Under the pieces are notes generated by a model. The model saw only the letters and a list, made by a program, of their open reading frames with translations. It searched no databases and was not told where the DNA came from. Positions 45,767-55,474 of a DNA stretch of 64,000 bases are shown here, piece after piece. Both the position numbers and the translations under genes were made by a program. Numbering within the stretch: position 1 is the stretch's first letter; the number at the start of each line of letters is the position of its first letter. Origin of the DNA: Halomonas dongshanensis (GTDB lineage Bacteria > Pseudomonadota > Gammaproteobacteria > Pseudomonadales > Halomonadaceae); the NCBI RefSeq assembly GCF_024790395.1, contig NZ_JAJISC010000001.1, forward strand, positions 248,001 through 312,000. The letters run 5' to 3'.

Positions 45767-46878
45767 CAATTGGCTCCTGAGGTGGGGGTGGGGGAGTGAG
45801 TCGGAATACCCTGATGGTACTGCGGGCTGAGTTCGTGCAGCGCCTCCATGAAGGCGGTGACGTTATCTGGGTGGGTGAACTGGCTGATGCCGTGGCCCAG
45901 GTTGAAGACGTGACCAGGCCCGGCGCCGAAGCTTTCCAATACGCGCGCGACTTCGGCGCGGATCGCCGAGGGGCGGGCGAAGAGGACGTTGGGGTCCAGG
46001 TTGCCCTGAAGCGCTACCTTATGGCCCACTCGGGCACGGGCGTTGCTCAGCTCGGTAGACCAGTCCAGGCCCAGCGCATCGGCACCGGCGCAGGCGATGT
46101 GTTCGAGCCACTGGCCGCCGTTTTTGGTGAACAGGATCACCGGTACCCGGCGGCCGTCGTGCTCACGAATCAAGCCCGAAACGATCTGTTCCATGTAGCG
46201 CAGGGAGAACTCGAGATACGCTGGCGTCGACAGTGACCCACCCCAGGTGTCGAAGATCTGCACCGCCTGAGCGCCCGCGCGAATCTGGGCGTTGAGGTAG
46301 TCGGTGACCGCCTGGGCCAGGGTGTCGAGCAACTGGTGCATGGCATCCGGCGTGTCGTAGAGCATGGTCTTGACGTGGCGGAAGTCCTTGCTCGAACCGC
46401 CCTCGACCATATAGGTGGCTAGCGTCCAGGGGCTGCCGGAGAAGCCGATCAGCGGTACGCGGCCATTCAGTTCGCGGCGGATGGTCGAAACCGCCCGCAT
46501 AACGTAATCCAGATCGCGCTCGGCATTGGGCGCGGTAAGCGCGGCGACCTCTTCCGGGGTACGCACGGTCTTTTTGAATTTCGGCCCCTCGCCGGTCTCG
46601 AAGTAGAGCCCGAGCCCCATGGCATCCGGAATGGTGAGGATATCCGAGAACAGGATGGCGGCATCCAGCGGATAGCGCTCCAGCGGCTGCAGAGTCACCT
46701 CGCAGGCCAAATCGTGATTGCGGCACAGGTCCATGAAGCTACCGGCATCGGCGCGGCTAGCGCGGTACTCCGGCAGGTAGCGCCCGGCCTGGCGCATCAT
46801 CCAGACTGGGGTGCGGTCCACGGGCTGGCGCGCCAGCGCGCGAAGAAAGCGGTCGTTGTGCAGGAAAGTCGTGGTCAT
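45766..46878 (-). CDS. hemE: Uroporphyrinogen decarboxylase
   Basis: A 370-residue enzyme that converts uroporphyrinogen III to coproporphyrinogen III in heme synthesis. The N-terminal signature [16 protein letters not shown] and the core [17 protein letters not shown] and [10 protein letters not shown] are intact, as is NLGHGI near the C-terminus. The ATG at 46878 gives the normal start; a longer in-frame stretch upstream is low-quality sequence. Its stop overlaps speE by one base. Confidence 0.96.
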   Translation of the reverse strand: MTTTFLHNDRFLRALARQPVDRTPVWMMRQAGRYLPEYRASRADAGSFMDLCRNHDLACEVTLQPLERYPLDAAILFSDILTIPDAMGLGLYFETGEGPKFKKTVRTPEEVAALTAPNAERDLDYVMRAVSTIRRELNGRVPLIGFSGSPWTLATYMVEGGSSKDFRHVKTMLYDTPDAMHQLLDTLAQAVTDYLNAQIRAGAQAVQIFDTWGGSLSTPAYLEFSLRYMEQIVSGLIREHDGRRVPVILFTKNGGQWLEHIACAGADALGLDWSTELSNARARVGHKVALQGNLDPNVLFARPSAIRAEVARVLESFGAGPGHVFNLGHGISQFTHPDNVTAFMEALHELSPQYHQGIPTHSPTPTSGAN

Positions 46879-46993
46879 GACAAGGCTCTTGGACAATGGG
46901 CGGGCCGCGCTTGAAGGACGGCCAGTGTACGTCAGATCCCAGCGGGCGTCTGGGGCGGCGAAGACGGATGGTCGTGGTCGCCTCGCCGCCACA

Positions 46994-47407
46994 TCACTTC
47001 TTCGTCGAGAAAGACTTTTTCGTCGAGAAAGGATAGACCTCGCCGACTTTGCCATTCTGGTCCGTGGGAGGCGCCTTACCCCGCTCTCGGGCGCGCAGGT
47101 CGCGGTATACGGCGGTGCGCATGATCAGCATGGCGACCACCGGCGCGGTCAGCATGATGAACGCGGTGATCAGCACCTCATGGATCACCAACCGGGACTG
47201 GAGCGCCGAGAAGTAGATCATGGAGGCCACGAGAATGGCGCCGGTGCCGAGGGTGATGGTGATGGCGGGTCCGTGAATGCGCTGGAAAAAGTGCGGCAAC
47301 TTTACCAAACCCAGCGCGCCGATCAAGACGATGGTGCTACCCAGCAGCAACAGCAGTGCTACTGGCAGGCTGACCCAGACCGGGAGGGTGTCGAGTTCCG
47401 GGGTCAT
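46994..47407 (-). CDS. mrpG: Mrp/Pha cation/H+ antiporter subunit G
   Basis: A 137-residue subunit with three membrane segments: [34 protein letters not shown], and [15 protein letters not shown]. These match MrpG. Its start overlaps mrpF (ATGA). The C-terminus ends [11 protein letters not shown] because of an 18-base tandem duplication in the last codons. Last gene of the operon. Confidence 0.92.
   Translation of the reverse strand: MTPELDTLPVWVSLPVALLLLLGSTIVLIGALGLVKLPHFFQRIHGPAITITLGTGAILVASMIYFSALQSRLVIHEVLITAFIMLTAPVVAMLIMRTAVYRDLRARERGKAPPTDQNGKVGEVYPFSTKKSFSTKK
46997..47032. repeat. 18-bp tandem duplication inside the mrpG 3' end
   Basis: CTTCTTCGTCGAGAAAGA (46997-47014) is followed by CTTTTTCGTCGAGAAAGG (47015-47032), two mismatches. 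It duplicates six residues at the MrpG C-terminus. Confidence 0.85.
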
Positions 47408-47682
47408 TCGATCACCTCGCCGCGCATCAGGAACTTGGTCAGGGCGACGGTGGAGACGAAGCCCGTCAGGGCGATCAGCATCGCCGCTTCGAAATAGATG
47501 ACGCTGGCAAAGCGCAGGCCGAGGGCCAGGGCCAGCAGCATGGCGCACATCCAGAGGGTGTCGAGGGCGAGCACTCGGTCCTGGGCGGTGGGCCCCAGCA
47601 GGAGCCGGATCATGCACAACAGCATCGCCAAAATGACGCTCAGCAGGGTGATGTCGATGGCTAAAGAGAGCAGAGCCGTCAT
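47404..47682 (-). CDS. mrpF: Mrp/Pha antiporter subunit F
   Basis: A 92-residue three-segment membrane subunit with MIRLLLGPTAQDRVLALD, the MrpF signature, in its first loop. Sits between mrpE (12 bases upstream) and mrpG (4-base overlap). Confidence 0.93.
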   Translation of the reverse strand: MTALLSLAIDITLLSVILAMLLCMIRLLLGPTAQDRVLALDTLWMCAMLLALALGLRFASVIYFEAAMLIALTGFVSTVALTKFLMRGEVIE

Positions 47683-47694
47683 GAGAAACGCTCC

Positions 47695-48189
47695 TTATTC
47701 ATGGTCGAAGATCTCGATCAATGGCTGTTCGTAGCGGGTCTTGATGGTATCGATCCACCACTGCTCATCGTGAAGGTCGAAGACGTGCAGGGCCAGGTCG
47801 TTCGAGCCGGGCAACTGCTCGACCCAGACCGTCCCCGGGGTCGAGTTGATCAGACACGACAGCAGTGCCAGTCCATAAGGGTCCTTGAGATCGAGGGGAA
47901 TACGAATGAACTGGGACTCTACCCCCTTGGACTTGAACAAGATGATGCGGCTGACGTTGAAGCACGAGCGCACGATCTCCACCATCGACATGAACAGCAG
48001 CCGAGCCAGCACCCAGGGCTTGCGAAAGGGCGCCGGAGCGAGCGGGCGCAGGGACCTGGCCAAAAGCGGCGCGGACAGGGCGATCGCGGCGCCGAGCAGG
48101 ATCTGGGCGGGGGCGATGCTCTGACTCAGCAGAAGCCACATCACCAGCAGCGCCGCGGATAGGACCGGGGAGGGAAGCCAGCGGGTCAT
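47695..48189 (-). CDS. mrpE: Mrp/Pha antiporter subunit E
   Basis: A 164-residue subunit: two N-terminal membrane segments and a cytoplasmic part with LLSCLINSTPGTVWVE and HVFDLHDEQWW, typical of MrpE. The ATG at 48189 overlaps the mrpD stop by 4 bases. Confidence 0.92.
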   Translation of the reverse strand: MTRWLPSPVLSAALLVMWLLLSQSIAPAQILLGAAIALSAPLLARSLRPLAPAPFRKPWVLARLLFMSMVEIVRSCFNVSRIILFKSKGVESQFIRIPLDLKDPYGLALLSCLINSTPGTVWVEQLPGSNDLALHVFDLHDEQWWIDTIKTRYEQPLIEIFDHE

Positions 48190-49805
48190 AGCGCGGCCTC
48201 CGTCAGAGAACCATCCACCGTCTGCGACGCCTCCAGACGATCGAGATAGAGCGCTGGCTGGCGCAACGGCTCGGCGCTGCGTTCGAGATAGGCCAGGGTC
48301 GGGCCCGCCTGAGCGGTGAGCAGCACGCACACCAGCAAAAGTGCGGTGATCGGCATGACCTCTGAGCGCTGCAGGTGCGGGGCCGCCGGGTTCTGGGCCG
48401 CCCAGAAGGTGCGCACACCAAAGCGCATCAGCGAGATGATGCCGGCAAGTCCCGACAGCACCACCAACGCGATCATGATCCAGGTGATCAGATCGATACC
48501 GGCGCCGACAGAACTTGTGTCGAGCAGGGTATGGAACAGCCCAAACTTGGCGATGAACCCGGACAGCGGCGGAAGCCCCGTGATGATCAGGGCGCAGCAG
48601 GCGAACGCCAGCCCGAGAAAGGCCAGCGCTCCGGGAATGGCCTTGCCCACGGGCTCGCCGGGCTTGTCCTCCAAACCGAAGGCCTCCATGGTCAGCGCCA
48701 GCATGGCGGCTCCCGGCACGCGAATGCGTTCGACGAGTTCGATCAACAGCAAGAAGGCCGCCACGGCGATGGTCGAGCTGATCATGTAGAACAGCGCCAC
48801 GTTGATCAGGGCCGGCTCACCGTAGCCCACCGCCGCCAGCAGCGTGCCGGAGGAGATGACCGCGGCGTAGCCCGCCATTCGCCCGGGCTCCTGGCTTGCC
48901 AGGATGCCGATGGTGCCGAAGGCCAGAGTCGCGAGCCCGCCGACGAGCAGCAGATCGAAGCCGAAGCCCGCCGCAGGACCCTCGGAGAACAGCAACAGCC
49001 AAAGGCGAATCAGCACGTAGACGCCGATCTTGGTCATCAGCACCATCATCGCCGCCACCGGGGGCGAAGCGGCGGAGTAGGTGGTCGGCAGCCAGAAGCC
49101 CAGCGGCCACATGGCGCTCTTGGTCAGAAACGCCAGGGCCAGGATCACCACGCCGATCTTCAACAGCACCAGGTCCTCCGGGTTCAGCCCTTCTAGGCGC
49201 CCGGCCAAGTCGGTCATGTTCAGCGTGCCGGCGGTGGCGTAGATCAAGGCCACCCCGATCAAGAAGAAGAACGACGCCAAGAGGTTCACGACGATGTACT
49301 GCATCCCCGCCCGGATACGGGTGGTGTTGTAGCCGTGCAGCACCAGGCCGTAAGAGGCCGCCAGCATGACCTCGAAGAACACGAACAGGTTGAACAGGTC
49401 GTTGGTCAGAAAAGCCCCGTTGATGCCCATCATCAGAAACTGGAACAACGAATGGAAGTGGACCCCGATCCGGCTCCAGCGGGTCATGGCGAAGATCAGG
49501 GAGGCGCTGGCCAGCATCGAAGATAGCAGCAGCATCACCGCCGTCAGCCGGTCGACCAGCAGCACCACGCCGAACGGCGCCGCCCAGTTGGCGGACAGAT
49601 ACACCCCGATACCCGCCGGCCAGTGCTCCTGGTCCGTCAGCAGCAGAAGGGCCACGGCGGTGCAAAGCATCGACAGGGTGGCCGCCAGGTTGATCAGGAA
49701 CTTGCGCTGGTGATGGCGCTCGTTGATCAGCACGAGCCCGGCGCCGACGATCAGGGGCACCAGGATCGGGGCCAGGATCAGGTGTTGAACCCAGGAAAGA
49801 GGCAT
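48186..49805 (-). CDS. mrpD: Mrp/Pha antiporter subunit D
   Basis: A 539-residue membrane protein homologous to complex-I NuoM/NuoN, with about fourteen segments. It keeps MGINGAFLTNDLFNLFVFFEVMLAASYGL, which contains the conserved membrane Glu, then LTKSAMWPLGFWLP with the key Lys, and LPPLSGFIAKFGLF. It takes part in proton translocation. Overlaps mrpC by one base. Confidence 0.95.
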   Translation of the reverse strand: MPLSWVQHLILAPILVPLIVGAGLVLINERHHQRKFLINLAATLSMLCTAVALLLLTDQEHWPAGIGVYLSANWAAPFGVVLLVDRLTAVMLLLSSMLASASLIFAMTRWSRIGVHFHSLFQFLMMGINGAFLTNDLFNLFVFFEVMLAASYGLVLHGYNTTRIRAGMQYIVVNLLASFFFLIGVALIYATAGTLNMTDLAGRLEGLNPEDLVLLKIGVVILALAFLTKSAMWPLGFWLPTTYSAASPPVAAMMVLMTKIGVYVLIRLWLLLFSEGPAAGFGFDLLLVGGLATLAFGTIGILASQEPGRMAGYAAVISSGTLLAAVGYGEPALINVALFYMISSTIAVAAFLLLIELVERIRVPGAAMLALTMEAFGLEDKPGEPVGKAIPGALAFLGLAFACCALIITGLPPLSGFIAKFGLFHTLLDTSSVGAGIDLITWIMIALVVLSGLAGIISLMRFGVRTFWAAQNPAAPHLQRSEVMPITALLLVCVLLTAQAGPTLAYLERSAEPLRQPALYLDRLEASQTVDGSLTEAAL

Positions 49806-50146
49806 CAGTGGGTCTCCTTGCCGTCAACGTGGTCGGTGCCGGTCAGACCCCGGGCGCCGATCATCACCACCAGGTACAGCGCCGTGGTGGCAAAGCCGAT
49901 GACGATGGCGGTCAGCACCAGCGCCTGGGGCATCGGGTCGGCGTAGAGCGCCGGGTCGATGGTCCCTTCCGCCAGGGTCAGCGGCGGCCGGTTGAGAGTG
50001 AGCCGCCCCATGATGAAGATGAACAGGTTGACCGCGTAGGACACCAGCAGCAGGCCGGTGATGACCTGGAACGTTCGCGGGCGCAGCAGCAGCCAGACCC
50101 CGGCGCCGAACATGATGCCCATGGCGATGGCGATCACGGCTTCCAT
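49805..50146 (-). CDS. mrpC: Mrp/Pha antiporter subunit C
   Basis: A 113-residue NuoK-like subunit with three segments: FQVITGLLLVSYAVNLFIF and DPMPQALVLTAIVIGFATTAL are highly characteristic of MrpC. The ATG at 50146 shares one base with the mrpA stop. Confidence 0.95.
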   Translation of the reverse strand: MEAVIAIAMGIMFGAGVWLLLRPRTFQVITGLLLVSYAVNLFIFIMGRLTLNRPPLTLAEGTIDPALYADPMPQALVLTAIVIGFATTALYLVVMIGARGLTGTDHVDGKETH

Positions 50147-53049
50147 CAGAAGATCTCCTTGTGAGCGGCGACGGGCGCCGCCGTGGTGGCCGGCAAGCGG
50201 TGGCTGCGCACGGACTGGTGCGCGAGGGCGGTGAGGATGAGCAGCGTGGCCCCGACCACCACGCCGAAGACCCCCAAGTCGAAGACGAAGGCGCTGGGCA
50301 GGTGGATCTCGCCCAGTACCGGCAGCGTGTAGTGGGCGGTATGGCTGGTCAGGAACGGATAGCCCAGAAGCCAGGCCCCCATGCCTGTCACGCAGGCGAT
50401 CCAGAGCCCGAAGGCGATCCAGCGGTGGGGTTGCAGGCGCAGGTGGCTCTCCACCCACTGGGTGCCGGCCAGCATGTACTGCACGATGATGGCGACGGAG
50501 AAGGTCAACCCGGCCACGAAGCCGCCACCGGGCAGGTTATGCCCGCGAATGAAGAAGTAGGCAGCGATGACCCCCATGATCGGCAGCAACAGGCGCAGGT
50601 AGACGCTGGGCACCTTCAGGTAACCGATCTCCACCTGCTGGATCGGTGTCTGACCCGCAGCGGGGTCGACGCTGTTGGTCTGCTGGGCGGGAATCGGCAG
50701 GCTTTCCGGAGCCGGGCGAAAGCGCCGCAACAGGGCGTAGACCGTCAGAGCAACGATGGCCAGCACCGCGATCTCGCCCAGGGTGTCGATGCTCCTGAAA
50801 TCCACCAGCAGTACGTTGACCACGTTGCTGCCGCCGCCTTCGCTCAAGGCGCGGGTCAGGAAGAAGTCGGAAATCCCCCCGGTGGACGGGCCGCGCAGCA
50901 GCGCGACGTAGCTGACCAGCGCCATGGCGAGCCCCGCGCAGACCGCCACCACCATATCCCGGGCGCGGCGCAGCCGTGCGCGCCGGGACGGGGTGATGTT
51001 CAGCTCCCTCGGAGTGATCCGCGGCGGCAGCCAGCGCAGGCCCAGCAGGATCAGCACCGTCGTGATGGTCTCTACCATGAGCTGGGTCAGCGCCAGATCC
51101 GGAGCCGACAGCCACAGGAAGGCCAGGCTCACGGTGATTCCGACGCCACCGACCAGGCTCAACGCCGCTAGGCGATGGTACTTGGCCTGCCAAGCCGCCC
51201 CGAGAGCGCAGACGGCGCCGATTACCCAGAGCCCGGCGAACAACCAGGAGAACTCGCCGTTGGCGGGCAGAGCGAGAAGTGACACCGGGCGCACGATCAG
51301 CGTCGGCACCGCCAGCAGCAGCACGATCATCAGCAGAAGCTGGGGCTGCAGGCGGCGGGTACCCAGCAGCTTCTCCAGAAGCGAGGCGCTGGCGGACAGC
51401 CGAAGCATGGTGTTCTCGTAGGCCTGCTTGCCGTTGAAGCGCCCGAGAAAGGGCACGTAGGTGGACTGGATCAATCCGTAGCGAGCCCGTAGCCATGCGT
51501 ACAGTGCCACCCCACCCGCCAGGGCGAGAAGACTCATCGCCAGCGGCAGATTGAAGCCGTGCCAGACCGCCAGACTATAGTAGGGCACGGCCTCACCGAG
51601 CACCGACGTGACCGCCGCGCTCAGAAACGGACCGATGCTCAGGCCCGGAATGATCCCCACGACCAGACAGCACAGCACCAGAAACTCCACGGGAAAGCGC
51701 ATCCAGCGTGGCGGCTCGTGGGGTTGTCTTGGCAGGTCATCGGGCTGTCGGCCGAAGAAGACGTAGATGAAGCGCAACGAGTAGGCCACCCCGAAGATGC
51801 CCATCAAGACGGCGGCGATGGACATGCCCCAGTTGCGGGCCGAGCCCACCGCCAGTGCCTCGGCGAAGAACATCTCCTTGGAGATGAAGCCGTTGAGCAG
51901 CGGCACCCCGGCCATGGCGGCGCTGGCGACGATCGCCAGGGTCGCGGTATAGGGCAGCGACGCATAGAGCCCGCGAAGGTGGCGCATGTCCCGGGTGCCG
52001 GTCTCGTGATCGATGATGCCCGCTGCCATGAACAAGGAGGCCTTGAACGTCGCATGGTTGAAGGTATGAAAGACCGCGGCGACCAGCGCCAGCGGGGTGC
52101 CGATACCCAGCAAAACGGTGATCAGCCCAAGATGGCTGATGGTCGAGTAGGCGAGCAGCCCCTTCAGGTCGTGCTGGAAGATGGCGGTGAAGGCGCCGAT
52201 CAGCATGGTGCAGACCCCGGCACCCATGATGATCCAGGTCCACTCCGGCGTGCCCGAAAGTGCTGGCCACAGGCGCATCAGCAAAAACACGCCGGCCTTG
52301 ACCATGGTAGCGGAGTGCAGAAAGGCCGAGACCGGGGTCGGGGCCGCCATGGCGTGGGGAAGCCAGAAATGGAACGGGAACTGGGCGCTCTTGGTCAGCG
52401 CGCCGAGGGCGACCAGCACGAGCATGGGAAGATACAGGTCGTGCTCGCGAATCACGTCCCCGGAGGCCAGTACGACGTCCAGCGAGTAGCTGCCCACCAT
52501 GTGCCCGAGCAGCAAGACCCCGATCAGCAGACAAAGACCGCCGCTTGCGGTGACGGTGAAGGCCATGCGTGCGCCGCGCCGGGCATCGGCGCGGTGGTGC
52601 CAGTAGCCGATGAGCAGAAACGAGGTCACGCTGGTCAACTCCCAGAACACCACCAGCTGGATGAGGTTGCCCGACAGCACCACCCCGAGCATCGAGCCCA
52701 TGAAGGCGAGCAGAAAGGAGAAGAAGCGCGGCACCGGGTCCTTCGGCGACATGTAGTAGCGTGCGTAGATGACCACGAGCAGTCCGATCCCCTGGATCAG
52801 CATGGCGAACAGCCACGCCAGTCCATCCATGCGCAGCACCAGGTTCAGCCCGAACGCCGGCAGCCAGTCGAACTCGCGCTGCACCACCCCGTCTGCACCC
52901 AGCTGGGTGTACAGGTAGCTTGTGACCAGCAGCCCGGATAGCGCCACGATGCCCGCCAGCCAAGACTCGCGGTTACGGGCATCCGTCGGCAGTAAGGCGG
53001 CGACGAGACTGGCAATGAAAGGCCCTGCAATTAGTGAAAGTAGCAGCAT
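50146..53049 (-). CDS. mrpA: Mrp/Pha antiporter subunits A and B, fused
   Basis: A 967-residue fusion. The first ~500 residues are NuoL-like (VVFWELTSVTSFLLIGYW, GALTKSAQFPFHFWLPHAM, FKASLFMAAGIIDHETGTRD). A MrpA C-terminal part follows (ALTQLMVETITTVLILLGL, VVNVLLVDFRSIDTLGE). Residues from about 800 form MrpB (FFIRGHNLPGGGFVAGL, LPSAFVFDLGVFGVVVG). This AB fusion defines the group-2 Mrp/Pha type of Sinorhizobium and many Pseudomonadota. It heads the operon A(B)CDEFG, which exports Na+ or K+ and supports growth in salt and alkali. Confidence 0.95.
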   Translation of the reverse strand: MLLLSLIAGPFIASLVAALLPTDARNRESWLAGIVALSGLLVTSYLYTQLGADGVVQREFDWLPAFGLNLVLRMDGLAWLFAMLIQGIGLLVVIYARYYMSPKDPVPRFFSFLLAFMGSMLGVVLSGNLIQLVVFWELTSVTSFLLIGYWHHRADARRGARMAFTVTASGGLCLLIGVLLLGHMVGSYSLDVVLASGDVIREHDLYLPMLVLVALGALTKSAQFPFHFWLPHAMAAPTPVSAFLHSATMVKAGVFLLMRLWPALSGTPEWTWIIMGAGVCTMLIGAFTAIFQHDLKGLLAYSTISHLGLITVLLGIGTPLALVAAVFHTFNHATFKASLFMAAGIIDHETGTRDMRHLRGLYASLPYTATLAIVASAAMAGVPLLNGFISKEMFFAEALAVGSARNWGMSIAAVLMGIFGVAYSLRFIYVFFGRQPDDLPRQPHEPPRWMRFPVEFLVLCCLVVGIIPGLSIGPFLSAAVTSVLGEAVPYYSLAVWHGFNLPLAMSLLALAGGVALYAWLRARYGLIQSTYVPFLGRFNGKQAYENTMLRLSASASLLEKLLGTRRLQPQLLLMIVLLLAVPTLIVRPVSLLALPANGEFSWLFAGLWVIGAVCALGAAWQAKYHRLAALSLVGGVGITVSLAFLWLSAPDLALTQLMVETITTVLILLGLRWLPPRITPRELNITPSRRARLRRARDMVVAVCAGLAMALVSYVALLRGPSTGGISDFFLTRALSEGGGSNVVNVLLVDFRSIDTLGEIAVLAIVALTVYALLRRFRPAPESLPIPAQQTNSVDPAAGQTPIQQVEIGYLKVPSVYLRLLLPIMGVIAAYFFIRGHNLPGGGFVAGLTFSVAIIVQYMLAGTQWVESHLRLQPHRWIAFGLWIACVTGMGAWLLGYPFLTSHTAHYTLPVLGEIHLPSAFVFDLGVFGVVVGATLLILTALAHQSVRSHRLPATTAAPVAAHKEIF

Positions 53050-53324
53050 GGGAATCCAGAACTATCGGTGATGGCGTGGCTGGCGCTTTGCTCTCTGAAC
53101 GGATGGGCATTTGAAATTGCCCCTTTTCCATACAGTTATATCGTGGAAAATACGTGTGTCGTCCCAATACTACTTTAAAAATACTCGGAGTTTCATGCCG
53201 TATTGTCGCGGTTAATCGTGCGAGCGTTATCTGCCTTGTCTAGGTCAACAGCAGTGAGACGGAAATGGCTTCCTGTTAAACTAGCTCCGCTCAATACCGT
53301 TTTGGTTGATCCGTGGGGTAATAC

Positions 53325-53954
53325 GTGACCATTCGCTTCATTGCCGCTTGTCGGCTGCCCATGCCCTGGGCCACCTTCACCATGCATGGCTTCGAGGACG
53401 AGGCGACCGGTAAGGAGCACGTCGCGCTGACGCTTGGCGATGTCAGCGGGGGCGAACCCGTGCTTGGGCGGGTGCATTCGGAGTGTTTGACCGGAGATGC
53501 GCTCTTCTCCATGCGCTGCGACTGCGGCTATCAGCTCCAAGCGGCGCTCAAGCGTATCGCCGAAGAGGGCCGTGGGGTGCTTCTCTATCTGCGCCAGGAA
53601 GGCCGCGGCATTGGCCTGTTGAACAAGATCCGCGCCTATAACCTACAGGATCAAGGCGCCGATACGGTCGAAGCCAACGAGCGTCTGGGCTTTGGCGCCG
53701 ACATGCGCCGTTACGACATCTGCACGCCGATGCTCGACCATCTCGGCGTCACCGGCCTCAAACTGATGACCAACAATCCGCGTAAGGTCGATGCCCTGAC
53801 CCGCGATGGCGTCAACGTGACCGAGCGCGTGCCTTTAACCACGGGCCTCAATCCGCATAACGAACACTACCTTTCGACCAAGGCGGGCAAGCTCGGCCAT
53901 ATGATGGCGCTGGATGATTTCATTCAGGCCCAGGACGTCGACCGCGACCGCTAA
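53325..53954 (+). CDS. ribA: GTP cyclohydrolase II
   Basis: A 209-residue enzyme opening riboflavin synthesis from GTP. The zinc cysteines are in [20 protein letters not shown]; catalytic stretches [16 protein letters not shown] and [12 protein letters not shown] follow. It starts with GTG at 53325 behind GGGG. It is a stand-alone RibA, not fused to RibB. No FMN riboswitch is visible in the 275-base spacer shared with mrpA. Confidence 0.95.
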   Translation: MTIRFIAACRLPMPWATFTMHGFEDEATGKEHVALTLGDVSGGEPVLGRVHSECLTGDALFSMRCDCGYQLQAALKRIAEEGRGVLLYLRQEGRGIGLLNKIRAYNLQDQGADTVEANERLGFGADMRRYDICTPMLDHLGVTGLKLMTNNPRKVDALTRDGVNVTERVPLTTGLNPHNEHYLSTKAGKLGHMMALDDFIQAQDVDRDR

Positions 53955-54123
53955 CCCGCCACGACCATGGTGGGATTGACAAATAGCACACTAACTACCG
54001 TCGCGATGACGGCGCTTTCCATGAGCGTATGGAATGGATTCGGCACTTTTTTTCTCTTGTTCGAGATAGGGGGCGGTTGGCTAAATGCGACCCTTCGCCG
54101 CACCGGGCGTCGACCATAACAAA

Positions 54124-54147
54124 AACGGGCGTCACGTAATGCCCGTT
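54124..54147. terminator. Hairpin upstream of the SLC13 permease gene
   Basis: AACGGGC (54124-54130) pairs with GCCCGTT (54141-54147) in the spacer after ribA. It could end the ribA transcript or lie in the leader of the permease gene; no T-run is seen. Confidence 0.4.
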
Positions 54148-54184
54148 ATCTCCCCCTGAACTTACGCTCATAAGGACTTCTCGA

Positions 54185-55468
54185 ATGCTTGACTGGGTTC
54201 TCCAGCTAGACAAGTCGTGGGTCGCCATCATCATCATCATCGTGACCCTCATCGCCTTCATCATCGACCGCATTACGATCGCGGTGACGGCACTGCTCTC
54301 GGCACTCGCCTTCTATCTTCTCGGCACCACTGGCCCCGAAAGCGTCTATGCAGGCTTCGCCAGTACGGTGGTCATGCTGGTCTTTGGCATGATGATCGTC
54401 GGGGATGCGCTATTCCAAACCGGACTGGTGCTCTATATCGGTAACAAGATCGTCAAAAGCCGCTTCGTGCAAAACGAGCTATCGCTAATCATTCTGCTGA
54501 TGCTGGTTACCGGGTCGCTTTCGGCGTTTTTGAGCAACACCGCGACCATGGCGACCTTCATACCCCTGGTCGGCGCCATCGCCGCCAAATCGGGCGGGCG
54601 CATCCGTAACAAGAACCTGCTCATGCCGATTGCGCTTGCCGCCTCCATCGGCGGCACCATGACCCTGGTAGGGTCGACGCCCCAGCCGCTGGTCAACAAC
54701 GTGCTGGAGTCCTACGACTTTGCCCCCATCGGCCTTTTCGATTTTGCGCTGCTGGCCGGGCCCTGCTTCATCTTGCTGATTCTTTACGTCGCCTTCATCG
54801 GCTATCGCGTACAGAACAAGACCTTCGATTTCTCCGACGAGGCGAGTAGCGACGTGCCCCAGGGCGAAGAGATCGCGATTTCCGGGAAGACCTGGATTGC
54901 GGGGCTGACGATGCTGTTCTGTATCGTCTCGTTCGTCAGTGGCCTGTTTCCGATCGGGATTACCGCCATTATCGGCGCGGCCATCGTACTGGCGACCCGC
55001 TGCGTCGATTTCAAACCCTGCATGCAGCGCATCGACTGGAACACCATCTTGCTGTTGGTCTTCGCCCAGGGGATCGCGGCGGGGATGAACGACTCGGGGG
55101 CTGGGCGGATGCTGGCCGATGGCGCCGTGGCGCTGATCGGTGACAACTTCTGGATTCTCTACGCGGCCAGCATTTTGCTGACGGTGCTGTTGACCAATTT
55201 GATGTCCAATACCGCCACCGCAGCGATGATGGCGCCGATCTTCATTCAGATCGCCGCTACGCTCGGCTACGACCCCTACGCCTTTGCTCTGGCCATCGCC
55301 GTGGCCTCCAACGTGGCCACGGCCACGCCCATCGGAGCCGTGGCCATGAGCCAGGTGCTTGTCGGGGGCTATCGGTTCAAGGACTACCTGGTATCCGGAT
55401 TGCCGATCACCATCATCATGGCGATCTTCCTCTGCCTATGGGGGCCGGTGGTGCTGAGCACGGGCTGA
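54185..55468 (+). CDS. SLC13/DASS family anion permease
   Basis: A 427-residue protein with about twelve membrane segments in two repeats. The paired hairpin motifs SLSAFLSNTATMATFIPL and TNLMSNTATAAMMAPI are the SNT signatures of divalent-anion/Na+ symporters, and GGTMTLVGSTPQPLVNN belongs to the same family. Substrates include dicarboxylates, sulfate or other anions; not resolved here. Confidence 0.87.
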   Translation: MLDWVLQLDKSWVAIIIIIVTLIAFIIDRITIAVTALLSALAFYLLGTTGPESVYAGFASTVVMLVFGMMIVGDALFQTGLVLYIGNKIVKSRFVQNELSLIILLMLVTGSLSAFLSNTATMATFIPLVGAIAAKSGGRIRNKNLLMPIALAASIGGTMTLVGSTPQPLVNNVLESYDFAPIGLFDFALLAGPCFILLILYVAFIGYRVQNKTFDFSDEASSDVPQGEEIAISGKTWIAGLTMLFCIVSFVSGLFPIGITAIIGAAIVLATRCVDFKPCMQRIDWNTILLLVFAQGIAAGMNDSGAGRMLADGAVALIGDNFWILYAASILLTVLLTNLMSNTATAAMMAPIFIQIAATLGYDPYAFALAIAVASNVATATPIGAVAMSQVLVGGYRFKDYLVSGLPITIIMAIFLCLWGPVVLSTG

Positions 55469-55474
55469 CTCCGG

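Noticed and set aside
51559..52941. 460-codon frame antisense to mrpA
   Set aside because: Composition (His, Gln, Gly, Asp rich) is that of a shadow of a GC-rich membrane gene; no family motif.
53050..53324. FMN riboswitch upstream of ribA
   Set aside because: No RFN-like conserved blocks were seen; only AT-rich promoter-like sequence and a weak inverted repeat.
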